From: Candidatus Caldarchaeum sp.
Lineage (GTDB): Archaea; Thermoproteota; Nitrososphaeria_A; Caldarchaeales; Caldarchaeaceae
Reading direction: 5' to 3'
DNA length: 10,728 bases
NCBI GenBank assembly: GCA_025054515.1
Contig: JANWZT010000034.1
Span: 1-10,728, forward strand
The notes beneath the pieces were generated by a model. It was not told where the DNA came from. It did no database searches and saw only the letters and a program-made list of their open reading frames with translations. Position numbers and translations under genes: made by a program. Positions 1 to 6,056 of the stretch are shown in pieces (the stretch's first letter is position 1; each line of letters starts with the position of its first letter).

Positions 1-2
1 GC

Positions 3-239
3 CGCGACGTCCTCGAATTTCTCGAAAAGCTCGCCCCGCAACGGGAAGGATATCATCACGACACCATCGACCCAACCGCCAACACCTTCTCACACCTCCG
101 CTCAATCCTATTATCCCCCGTCATCACTCTACCCATCCAAAACGGAAGAACAACGCGGGGAACATGGCAGTCCATCATAGCAGCCGAATTCGACGGCCCG
201 AGGACGCGGAAAATCCTCGTCCAAGTACTGGGCGAATAA
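3..239 (+). CDS. YjbQ/UPF0047 family protein, C-terminal part (5' end outside window)
   Basis: An open frame enters from the left edge and gives 78 residues ending in TAA. It has the hallmarks of the C-terminal half of the YjbQ family (UPF0047, TIGR00149): a His-rich HHDTIDPTANTFSHLRS stretch at visible residues 18-34, the segment ILLSPVITLPIQNGR (35-49), then RGTWQSI and EFDGPR, and the terminal VLGE. These small beta-rich enzymes bind metal through conserved His/Glu, and some bacterial members have weak thiamine-phosphate synthase activity. The physiological role in archaea is not settled. The visible region matches the end of a protein usually about 130-140 residues long, so roughly 55-60 N-terminal residues lie upstream. 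The stop codon sits only 38 bases before the tRNA gene, and the TATA box of that tRNA begins within 10 bases of the stop. Family assignment is secure; function is uncertain. Confidence 0.9.
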   Translation, partial: RDVLEFLEKLAPQREGYHHDTIDPTANTFSHLRSILLSPVITLPIQNGRTTRGTWQSIIAAEFDGPRTRKILVQVLGE

Positions 240-245
240 AATCAA

Positions 246-253
246 ATTTAAAT
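246..253 (+). promoter_or_regulatory. TATA box (box A) of tRNA-Arg
   Basis: The AT-rich run ATTTAAAT is centred about 28 bases before the first base of the mature tRNA, the spacing expected between an archaeal TBP site and a transcription start at or next to tRNA position 1. It is the only such run between the upstream stop codon and the tRNA. Confidence 0.6.
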
Positions 254-277
254 CAGCATGACATGGTTGTTTCTGTC

Positions 278-382
278 GGGCCCGTAGCTTAGCATGGATA
301 GAGCGCTGGCCTCCGGAGCCAGAGGTCGTGTGCGCATGCACCGAAGTGCTGTGCCGACAGGGTTCAAATCCCGCCGGGCCCG
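278..382 (+). tRNA. tRNA-Arg (anticodon CCG) with an intron in the T-stem
   Basis: The gene decodes the Arg codon CGG. The acceptor stem has seven Watson-Crick pairs (278-284 with 375-381) and discriminator G382; CCA is not encoded. The D-stem is 287-290/301-304 around a 10-base loop that includes G296-G297. The anticodon stem is 306-310/318-322, perfectly paired, with loop CTCCGGA and anticodon CCG at 313-315. The variable loop AGGTC (323-327) is of normal class I size. The genomic T-arm does not close: the TTCAAAT loop (363-369) has only three good stem pairs. Removing bases 331-360 restores a five-pair T-stem (GTG+GG with CCCGC, one G-U). The mature RNA is 75 nt plus added CCA. A T-run follows the 3' end and a TATA-like box lies upstream. 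Confidence 0.93.
331..360 (+). other. Archaeal tRNA intron, 30 nt, between tRNA positions 51 and 52
   Basis: The boundaries come from a bulge-helix-bulge fold. A 4-bp central helix pairs exon bases 325-328 (GTCG) with intron bases 355-358 (CGAC). It is flanked by 3-nt bulges 329-331 and 359-361, and cutting each bulge after its second base gives 331-360. The inside folds into 332-336/350-354 (one G-U), a bulged T337, and 338-341/346-349 capped by a CGAA tetraloop. The outer exon helix beyond the second bulge is weak, so this is a relaxed motif of the kind seen at non-canonical archaeal intron sites and cut by the heteromeric splicing endonuclease. A shift of one base (330-359) would give the same mature sequence; the bulge geometry favours the stated limits. 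Confidence 0.85.
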
Positions 383-387
383 CTAAG

Positions 388-393
388 TTTTTT
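388..393 (+). terminator. T6 terminator after tRNA-Arg
   Basis: A run of six T starts five bases after the discriminator base of the tRNA. Archaeal RNA polymerase stops at such oligo-T tracts without needing a hairpin. The same AT-rich patch (384-393) is centred about 28 bases before the next start codon, so it may also serve as the weak TATA element of the M24 peptidase gene. Confidence 0.5.
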
Positions 394-417
394 GGACGGC
401 GTCCTACCATCGGAGTC

Positions 418-1614
418 ATGTTCAGCGACATCGACCAATTGATGGATCGTATGGGTTATGACGCTTTGGTTGTCTACGGTGAGTCGACGGCTTCATGTCC
501 AGAGCTTGCGTACTTCGTTCGGACGGCCATACCCCGGGGAGGAATCTACGTCAAGAAAAAAGGAGCGGAGCCTTTGCTCGTGGTCAGCAACCTCGACCTT
601 GGATGCGCCAAAAAAGGAATTGTTTCAACCGTCAAGTCCTACGGAGACTATGGGCTACGGTCGCTTCAGAAACGGTACGGGCCGGGCAGGGCTTTCGCCG
701 AGCTTCTGACGGCTATTCTCCGGAGTGAAGGTGTTTCGGGCAGTATTGCTTTAGCGGGCAGGATGGACGTCGTGCAGTCTGTTTTTGTCGTTGATTTTTT
801 GAGGCGCCGGGGTTTCCGCGTCGCTGGTTCGGCCAAGCCGACCATCGTTGACCTCTGCCGTAGGACGAAGGACGAATGGGAAATCGATAGGATACGAGAT
901 GCTGGGAAAAAGACGGTTGTCGTCGTCCAAAAGTTTGAGAAAGTTCTGGAAGAGTCGAAGACGGTGAATGGAAAAGTTGTTTTCGACGGGTCGGTTTTGT
1001 CGACGAATCGTTTGAAGAAAATGGTGCGCGTTTGGTGCGCGGAGGAAGGCCTAAGCTTGGTGGAAGGTTTTATTCTGGCTGTGGGGCCAGAGTCCGCAGA
1101 CCCCCACTACGTCGAAGACAAAGACACCGTAATATCGGAAGGAGAGCCGATATTGTTCGACATCTACCCAGCGGAAGCCACGGGCTACCGATACGACTTC
1201 ACACGAACCTACTGCGTCGGAAGGCCTCGGCCACTTTTGCGGAAGATGTATCAAGACGTTTTGGATGCACAGCAGACTGCATTCGACGCGATAAAAGAAA
1301 ACATTCCATGTGAAGTTCCGTTCACGCGCGTCTGCCAGTTTCTCAGGTCAAAAAGATGGCCGACACCGCTCGATAGAGAGGTCAAGGACAGGGGGTTCAT
1401 CCACGGCTTGGGCCATGGCATAGGGTTGTCCATCGGTGAAGAACCGTATCTGACGAGGTTCAACCGTTCTAAACTGGTTTTGGGCGACGTGGTAACGGTC
1501 GAGCCGGGGCTTTATCAGCCGGGTTTCGGTGGAGTGCGTCTCGAAGACGTTGTGACGGTGACGGCTAGCGGATTCACGGTTTTGGCGGAACACCGTAAAC
1601 AGCTCGAATTCTAG
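418..1614 (+). CDS. M24 family metallopeptidase (Xaa-Pro dipeptidase/aminopeptidase type)
   Basis: This 398-residue cytoplasmic enzyme probably removes an N-terminal residue next to proline or splits Xaa-Pro dipeptides with a two-metal centre. The N-terminal creatinase-like domain covers about residues 1-140 and the pita-bread catalytic domain about 150-398. The five metal ligands of the family are all visible: Asp248 in LFDIYP, Asp260 in YDFTRT, His333 in HGLGHGIG, Glu362 in VEPGLY and Glu376 in RLEDVV. Length is normal for archaeal PepQ-like proteins. The frame stays open upstream into the tRNA, but the only sensible start is ATG 418, because a GTG start at 328 would lie inside the tRNA. 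No usable ribosome site precedes it (GGAG ends two bases before ATG), so a leaderless message is likely. Its TAG stop overlaps the stop of the facing DUF92 gene in the shared tetramer CTAG. Exact substrate (PepQ against PepP) cannot be told. Confidence 0.92.
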   Translation: MFSDIDQLMDRMGYDALVVYGESTASCPELAYFVRTAIPRGGIYVKKKGAEPLLVVSNLDLGCAKKGIVSTVKSYGDYGLRSLQKRYGPGRAFAELLTAILRSEGVSGSIALAGRMDVVQSVFVVDFLRRRGFRVAGSAKPTIVDLCRRTKDEWEIDRIRDAGKKTVVVVQKFEKVLEESKTVNGKVVFDGSVLSTNRLKKMVRVWCAEEGLSLVEGFILAVGPESADPHYVEDKDTVISEGEPILFDIYPAEATGYRYDFTRTYCVGRPRPLLRKMYQDVLDAQQTAFDAIKENIPCEVPFTRVCQFLRSKRWPTPLDREVKDRGFIHGLGHGIGLSIGEEPYLTRFNRSKLVLGDVVTVEPGLYQPGFGGVRLEDVVTVTASGFTVLAEHRKQLEF

Positions 1615-2417
1615 TACAGATACGCCCAGAGGCTGTAGGCCGCGAAGGCCCCGTAGAAAGACGCCAACAAATTGACCAAATCGTTGTTAACATACCTGTT
1701 TCCAGAAACGTATTCTGTCTCTTTGCCGCAGTGTTTCTTAACTTCGACTGCCCTGCCGCAGACCGAACATCTATACCTCGACTGGAAAAGGCCGCCAACC
1801 ACGCTGTCGAACAAACTTCCCGTGAACCCGGAGAAAACACAGACAGCCGCCGTCGCGTAAACACCCCAAGACGTTCCGAAAAACACGTCGTACAGAAAAA
1901 CCGAAAAAGCAACGATCAACCCCGTCAACAAACCAGCAAGCAGCCCGAGGAGGCTGACCGCCCCGGGTGTGCCCGGGCTGGCTGTTTTCAACGTAGTGAT
2001 CATGCGGGGAGGCTTTTTGGAGAGGAGGCCGATTTCAGTTGACATCGTATCGGCGAAGACTGAGGAAATAGCTCCTACGAACATCACAAACGAAGAGGAA
2101 GGGTTGTCGAGAAAGTAACCGGCAGCGGCGAGAAGGGCCGCGGCGGAGCCGTTGGAAAGGACGTTAGTCCACGTCCGAACCCCTCTTCCGAATTCGCCGT
2201 ATTTTTCCCGGTAGCGGTAACGGGTCGTGAATCCAGCCACCACGAAGAAGACAAGAAGCAGTAGAAAATGGATGCGTCCGCCCAACACGTATATCACGTA
2301 TCCGACGAAAACCGCCGCCGTCACTCCTTTGAAGTCGAGGAAACGACCTGCCAATGCAACTACGCCGGCGAGGGCGATGACGACGGCGGCTTCGAGCAAT
2401 ATCGGTAGCAAAACCAT
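1611..2417 (-). CDS. DUF92 family integral membrane protein (possible isoprenoid-phosphate kinase relative)
   Basis: This 268-residue, strongly hydrophobic protein has six or seven likely membrane helices. It carries DUF92 (TIGR00297) signature blocks: RTWTNVLSNG (about 81-90), FADTMSTEIG (121-130), SPGTPGAVSLLG (147-158) and GSLFDSVVGG (200-209). Plant VTE6, a phytyl-phosphate kinase, belongs to DUF92, and related CTP-dependent lipid kinases share this layout. A role in phosphorylating polyprenyl phosphates is a reasonable inference but is unproven in archaea. After the last signature there is a soluble stretch with C217-x-x-C220 and H229-C230, resembling a small metal site. The gene directly follows hisS: the hisS stop TGA and the ATG at 2417 share one base (TGATG), which suggests translational coupling. 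A GTG three bases earlier (2420) is an alternative start. The stop overlaps that of the facing M24 gene. Confidence 0.85.
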   Translation of the reverse strand: MVLLPILLEAAVVIALAGVVALAGRFLDFKGVTAAVFVGYVIYVLGGRIHFLLLLVFFVVAGFTTRYRYREKYGEFGRGVRTWTNVLSNGSAAALLAAAGYFLDNPSSSFVMFVGAISSVFADTMSTEIGLLSKKPPRMITTLKTASPGTPGAVSLLGLLAGLLTGLIVAFSVFLYDVFFGTSWGVYATAAVCVFSGFTGSLFDSVVGGLFQSRYRCSVCGRAVEVKKHCGKETEYVSGNRYVNNDLVNLLASFYGAFAAYSLWAYLY

Positions 2418-3694
2418 CACATTTTCAAAAAGCCGAAAACCTCCTCCAAAGTGCCGGTAAACTGGGTTTTAGCGACCAAGTCGCGGACAGTAACCTTGTT
2501 ATCCTTCATCTCGTTATCTCCGACTATGACGAGGTATTTGGCGCCTTTGTTGACAGCGTTTTCGATGACGTCGGAAAGCCTTCGCCGGACGACGTCGACG
2601 GCGACGGCCGCCCCCCTACTACGGAAAGCGTCGGCAACACGTAAACCATAGCCCGCGGCCCTTCCACCCACGACCGCCAACACAACCGACGGAGTCTCAA
2701 GATATTCAACGGTTTTTTTCTTCATCAAAAACATCTGAATCCTCGTGATGCCGATCGAACATCCGACAGCCGGCGTGGGCTGGCCGCCGAAAAGCTCAAC
2801 CAACCCATCATATCTTCCGCCGCCGTTGAAAGAAAGCGGCTCATCGACAATCTTCTGTTCGAAAATCATCCCCGTGTAGTATTCGAGGCCGCGGGCGAAC
2901 CCGAGGTCAACCTCGAGATGGATGTCTTGGTCGATTTCAAAAAAAATGTCAAGAATGGTGGAAAGGTTTTCCAACGACTGGCGGGCCTTTTCCCACGGCG
3001 TCAGCAGGTCTGACGCTTTTGACACGATTTCTCGGCTCCCTTTCATCTCGGTTAATCGCTGCATGGTCTCCAACGTTTCGGGCTCGACATGCTGTTCCGC
3101 GAGGGCGAATGCTTCTTTCTGCATTTTCCTGTCTATGTAAGAGAGGATGCTGTCCTGAATTTTCTGGTCGACTTTGTCCATCAAGCCGCGGAGAATGCCG
3201 ACATGTCCGATTTTGAAGCTGTAGTCCCTGATTCCGAGCTTGTTGAAGACATCTCTGCTGGCAACCAGGATTTCGACGTCGCTCGTCGGGTCTCTGCTTC
3301 CCAGAAGCTCGAGGCCTCCCTGCCAAAACCGTCTCCTTCTCCCCCACTGCGGCTCGTCATAGCGGTAGCAGTCGGCGATGTATCCGAGGCGAAGCGGGAG
3401 AGCCTTCCTCGAAAGCTTAGAAGCCACCAGCCTCGCGATTGAGGCCGTTACCTCGGGCCTGAGAACGAGCTTTCGGCCATGCGGGTCGTTGAAAACAAAC
3501 ATACGATGTCTGATCTCCTCACCCGACTTGGCCTCAAAAAGCTCCAGATATTCCAAAGTGGGTGTTTCCACCTCCTCGTACCCATAGAGCCGATACACCT
3601 CCCTTATCACGTCGACTATCCGCTGCTTGACGGCGAATTCTTCAGGCAAGAGGTCGTCCATACCCCTCGGAGTCTCAAAACGCAACCCACACAC
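2417..3694 (-). CDS. hisS: Histidine--tRNA ligase (HisRS)
   Basis: This class II synthetase charges tRNA-His in the cytoplasm. Numbered from GTG 3694 it has 425 residues. Motif 1 region is RGMDDLLPEE (10-19) and VETPTLE (42-48). Motif 2 is RPEVTASIAR (79-88) followed by CYRYDEPQWGRRRRFWQ (109-125). The HisRS-specific loop ARGLEYYTG (267-275) supplies the catalytic Arg268, motif 3 is GGGRYDGL to GCSIGITR (291-318), and the HGTP anticodon-binding domain covers about 335-425 (VGDNEMKDNKVTVRDL). The anticodon domain shows this is a true synthetase and not the HisZ paralogue. The frame extends to GTG 3712 (431 residues), but a TATA-like TAAATA lies 26-27 bases before 3694, the same spacing as in neighbouring leaderless genes. 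It is first gene of a pair with the DUF92 gene. In motif 2, WQ replaces the more usual FHQ/YQ. Confidence 0.95.
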   Translation of the reverse strand: MCGLRFETPRGMDDLLPEEFAVKQRIVDVIREVYRLYGYEEVETPTLEYLELFEAKSGEEIRHRMFVFNDPHGRKLVLRPEVTASIARLVASKLSRKALPLRLGYIADCYRYDEPQWGRRRRFWQGGLELLGSRDPTSDVEILVASRDVFNKLGIRDYSFKIGHVGILRGLMDKVDQKIQDSILSYIDRKMQKEAFALAEQHVEPETLETMQRLTEMKGSREIVSKASDLLTPWEKARQSLENLSTILDIFFEIDQDIHLEVDLGFARGLEYYTGMIFEQKIVDEPLSFNGGGRYDGLVELFGGQPTPAVGCSIGITRIQMFLMKKKTVEYLETPSVVLAVVGGRAAGYGLRVADAFRSRGAAVAVDVVRRRLSDVIENAVNKGAKYLVIVGDNEMKDNKVTVRDLVAKTQFTGTLEEVFGFLKM

Positions 3695-3717
3695 CGGAGC
3701 CAGACGTTTCACCTGTC

Positions 3718-3723
3718 TATTTA
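3718..3723 (-). promoter_or_regulatory. TATA-like box of hisS
   Basis: On the minus strand the sequence TAAATA is centred 26.5 bases before GTG 3694. That equals the spacing of the box and start codon of the divergent htrA gene and supports a leaderless hisS message. A competing reading is that the AT-rich 3757-3762 patch serves both directions, giving a short leader and a start at GTG 3712. Confidence 0.4.
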
Positions 3724-3756
3724 GCCGTTAACAAAAAGGAGGATTCATGCATCAGA

Positions 3757-3762
3757 TATAAT
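3757..3762 (+). promoter_or_regulatory. TATA box of the HtrA-type protease gene
   Basis: GATATAATA contains TATAAT centred 26.5 bases before ATG 3786, placing the expected transcription start at or next to the start codon. No Shine-Dalgarno sequence lies between them, consistent with a leaderless mRNA. Confidence 0.6.
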
Positions 3763-3785
3763 ACCAGCCGCCACAGACTTGAGAC

Positions 3786-4928
3786 ATGGCCTCACGCAAG
3801 GCCCTCGGAGCAGTCTTCGCCATCCTCATCATTTTGACGGGCCTAAATTTCTTCTTCCTAAACGGCATCAGAGAGGAGAGTTTGCAGATTCGGCAAATCC
3901 TTTCAACGATGACTCCTGTAACAGTGGAAAGAACCGTCACGCAGGTCTCCTACGTATCAACCGTTGTAACCGTTCAAGCAGCACGTGCCAGCTATTCCGA
4001 AATCTATGAGGCGGTAAAAGATTCGGTTGTGCTCATACGGGTGTTTACGACGGGGGGACAAGGTCTTGGGTCGGGCTTCGTCTACGATACAAGAGGGCAT
4101 ATCATAACCAACTACCACGTCATCCGTGGAGCCACGTCGATTAGGGTTGTCTTCGCCAACGGCGACATGTATGCCGCGAAGGTCGTGGGAACCGACATCG
4201 ACAGCGACCTCGCCGTCATTAGAATCGAAAACCCGCCATCGGGCTTGAAACCCCTCAAACTTGGAAACTCCACAGCCCTCAAAATCGGCGAAGAAGTCAT
4301 AGCCATCGGCAATCCCTTCGGCCTTGAAGGAACCTTGACAACAGGGGTCGTCAGCCAGAAAGGCCGACTTCTTCCGACCGGAAGGGGATACTCCATTCCG
4401 GGAGTCATTCAAACTGACGCGGCCATTAACCCGGGCAACTCAGGAGGCCCTCTCCTCAACCTGCAGGGAGAAGTCGTGGGCGTCAACACAGCCATCGAAG
4501 CAACAGGCGTCGGAATCGGTTACGCCGTCCCGTCTTCCATCGTGGCCCGTGTAGTTCCTTCACTCATCGAGAAAGGAAGTTACCAAAGGAGCTGGATGGG
4601 CGTCAGCGGGATAACCCTTGACATGGACATCGCCGCGGCCGGAGGATACGCGGTCAAAAAAGGTGTGCTGATATCGGAGGTGGTTCAGAACAGCCCAGCG
4701 CAGAAAGCGGGGCTGAGAGGCGGAACCCGAAACGTCGTGGTCAACGGAATACCTGTAAGGGTCGGAGGAGACGTCATAGTCGCCATCGACAACCAGCCCA
4801 TCAACAGCATCGACGACCTTATCACCTACCTTGAAGAAAAAACATCACCTGGACAAACCATCAACCTCACAATCGTCCGAAACAACCAAACTCTCCAGAT
4901 ACCACTAAGGCTCGAAACAAGGCCGTAG
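3786..4928 (+). CDS. Membrane-anchored HtrA/DegP-type serine protease with one PDZ domain
   Basis: This 380-residue S1C-family protease is expected to act outside the membrane on misfolded or damaged proteins. Residues 5-26 form an uncleaved-looking hydrophobic signal anchor, followed by a 40-residue linker. The trypsin-like domain (about 70-262) holds the full triad: His111 in TNYHVI, Asp141 in DIDSDLAVI and Ser219 in NPGNSGGPL. The substrate-gating loop region GNPFGLEGTLTTGVVS is also present. A single PDZ domain (about 265-375) carries the VVQNSPAQKAGLRGG peptide-binding element and GGDVIVAIDNQPI. The one-PDZ layout resembles bacterial DegS and HhoA-like proteins. HtrA is nearly universal in bacteria and patchy in archaea. 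The ATG at 3786 follows a TATA box at leaderless spacing. It shares its divergent promoter region with hisS and ends two bases before the stop codon of the facing FAH-family gene. Codon use looks like its neighbours. Confidence 0.93.
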   Translation: MASRKALGAVFAILIILTGLNFFFLNGIREESLQIRQILSTMTPVTVERTVTQVSYVSTVVTVQAARASYSEIYEAVKDSVVLIRVFTTGGQGLGSGFVYDTRGHIITNYHVIRGATSIRVVFANGDMYAAKVVGTDIDSDLAVIRIENPPSGLKPLKLGNSTALKIGEEVIAIGNPFGLEGTLTTGVVSQKGRLLPTGRGYSIPGVIQTDAAINPGNSGGPLLNLQGEVVGVNTAIEATGVGIGYAVPSSIVARVVPSLIEKGSYQRSWMGVSGITLDMDIAAAGGYAVKKGVLISEVVQNSPAQKAGLRGGTRNVVVNGIPVRVGGDVIVAIDNQPINSIDDLITYLEEKTSPGQTINLTIVRNNQTLQIPLRLETRP

Positions 4929-4930
4929 CA

Positions 4931-5866
4931 TCAATACCTGTCTCTGACAACCGTGTTACGGAGCAAACCGATTTTCTCTATTTCAGCTTCCACGACATCT
5001 CCTTCGTTGAGAAACCTTCCGCCACCAGCAGCCGCCACACCGGGAGGCGTGCCAGTCGCGATGATGTCGCCGGGCTCAAGAGTTAAACCGTCGGAAACGT
5101 ATTCAACCAGCTCATCGATTTTGAAATACATGTCTTTCGTCGAACCATTCTGCCGAACTTCGCCGTTTACCTTCAGGATGAGCTGAAGAGGATAAGGCGA
5201 GCCAATTTCATCTTTCGTTACAAGGTAGGGCCCGCAGGGCGCCGCGTTGTCGAGGCCTTTCCCCAGAACCCAGTTTTGACCAAAAGGGTTCAACTGTTGC
5301 GGCCAACCCGGTGGAAACTGTTTGTCCCTGAAGCTGACGTCGTTGAACACCGTGTAGCCAGCCACGTAGTCGTAGGCCTTTCTTCTGTCGATGTATTTTC
5401 CGCGTTTCCCGATGACTACAGCCAGTTCAATCTCATAGTCAACCTGATGGGATGACTTGGGAATTATTATTTCGCCTTCATGGCCTACGAGTGTGTTGGC
5501 GAATTTTGTGAAAAAGTACGGCTTTTCCGGAACTTTCATCTTCATCTCTTCGCTGTGCGCAACGTAGTTTGCGGCTACACACAGAATTTTTCTCGCATCG
5601 GGCACCGGCGGCTTCAGGGCGGTTGCTGACAGGCTTCGGTAAAGGCGTTTGTCCAAGCCGAAAGACCGTGCCTCTTTCTCGAGTTTGGCCACGAAATTCA
5701 TTCCGTCTTCTCCGGCGGAAAGCAGGCTTCTCATCGAAGTCAGCCAACTGGGAACGGTTTCGTCCCCGTAAACCAGCCCGTAGACAGCGGGCAGGTCGAG
5801 AATCCCATATTCAGTCACCAGACCGATTTTCGTCAAGTGGTCGGAAGAGAAAGAGACCAGTTTCAT
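4931..5866 (-). CDS. Fumarylacetoacetate hydrolase (FAH) family protein
   Basis: This 311-residue enzyme belongs to the FAH superfamily of Mg/Mn-dependent hydrolases, decarboxylases and isomerases acting on C-C bonds of 2-oxo acids. The N-terminal FAH_N region covers about 1-85 and the catalytic domain 90-311. Visible family blocks are CVAANYVAHSEEM (96-108), FFTKFANTLVGH (118-129), VDYEIELAVVIG (142-153, with metal ligands Glu145 and Glu147), GYTVFNDVSFRD (170-181, with Asp176), NGEVRQNGSTKDMYF (234-248) and DIIATGTPPGV (267-277). The substrate cannot be read from sequence. Members include 2-hydroxyhepta-2,4-diene-1,7-dioate isomerase, acylpyruvate hydrolase and oxaloacetate decarboxylase, and no neighbouring gene belongs to an aromatic degradation pathway. 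It is monocistronic, with its own TATA box 27 bases before the ATG and no ribosome site, so the message is probably leaderless. Confidence 0.93.
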   Translation of the reverse strand: MKLVSFSSDHLTKIGLVTEYGILDLPAVYGLVYGDETVPSWLTSMRSLLSAGEDGMNFVAKLEKEARSFGLDKRLYRSLSATALKPPVPDARKILCVAANYVAHSEEMKMKVPEKPYFFTKFANTLVGHEGEIIIPKSSHQVDYEIELAVVIGKRGKYIDRRKAYDYVAGYTVFNDVSFRDKQFPPGWPQQLNPFGQNWVLGKGLDNAAPCGPYLVTKDEIGSPYPLQLILKVNGEVRQNGSTKDMYFKIDELVEYVSDGLTLEPGDIIATGTPPGVAAAGGGRFLNEGDVVEAEIEKIGLLRNTVVRDRY

Positions 5867-5889
5867 GACGACAACATGCCTGTCGAAAG

Positions 5890-5897
5890 ATATTAAA
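5890..5897 (-). promoter_or_regulatory. TATA box of the FAH-family gene
   Basis: On the minus strand TTTAATAT is centred 27.5 bases before ATG 5866. There is no Shine-Dalgarno sequence in the 23 bases between, so transcription most likely starts at the ATG. Confidence 0.6.
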
Positions 5898-5911
5898 GTG
5901 ATTCAACGCGG

Positions 5912-5931
5912 GTGGAAAACTGGGTTTTCAC
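5912..5931. repeat. Short inverted repeat upstream of the FAH-family promoter
   Basis: Bases 5912-5919 and 5925-5931 can pair as GTG(G)AAAA/TTTTCAC: seven pairs, one bulged G, and a five-base loop. It lies about 15 bases upstream of the FAH TATA box, where a regulator could bind. It could also fold in the RNA reading through from pheT. Short repeats of this size do occur by chance. Confidence 0.3.
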
Positions 5932-5981
5932 GTCTGTGATGTTTTTTATCGCGGAGAAGGCGGTTGTTTTCGGCTTGTTAT

Positions 5982-6056
5982 CCCCCATCACTAACTCACC
6001 GCTTCATCGACGGGTGGTTCACCGTATCTCGTGCGGAGCTTAAGGGGTGATGGGGG
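5982..6056 (-). ncRNA. Candidate structured RNA or 3'-UTR hairpin downstream of pheT
   Basis: Bases 5982-5991 and 6047-6056 are a perfect 10-bp inverted repeat (CCCCCATCAC/GTGATGGGGG). Read on the minus strand, the enclosed bases fold further: CTC and CGC pair with GAG and GCG around a 2-nt bulge, and the tip forms ACGGTG/CACC(C)GT around AAC. The element begins 27 bases after the pheT stop codon. Directly after the lower stem comes AUAACA, and the unpaired patch between lower and upper stems lies 13 bases from that ACA, which loosely resembles an archaeal box H/ACA guide RNA. A transcript-end structure of the pheST operon is equally possible. There is no T-run typical of archaeal terminators. 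The stem is seen directly; the RNA role and strand are inferred. Confidence 0.35.

Noticed and set aside
328..417. N-terminal extension of the M24 peptidase frame
   Set aside because: It would translate the 3' half and intron of the tRNA; the homologous protein begins at ATG 418.
129..431. Minus-strand frame of 100 codons
   Set aside because: It runs through the tRNA gene and the end of the YjbQ frame and shows no recognisable domain.
2417..3694. HisZ (regulatory paralogue of HisRS)
   Set aside because: The catalytic Arg loop ARGLEYYTG and a complete C-terminal anticodon domain are present, and no histidine-biosynthesis genes are nearby.
3957..4412. 151-codon minus-strand frame inside the HtrA gene
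   Set aside because: Antisense to the catalytic domain of a clear protease; composition is that of a complementary-strand shadow.
5939..6043. 34-codon plus-strand frame in the gap before pheT
   Set aside because: No ribosome site, no TATA box at leaderless spacing, no recognisable product; it is better explained as part of the folded element.
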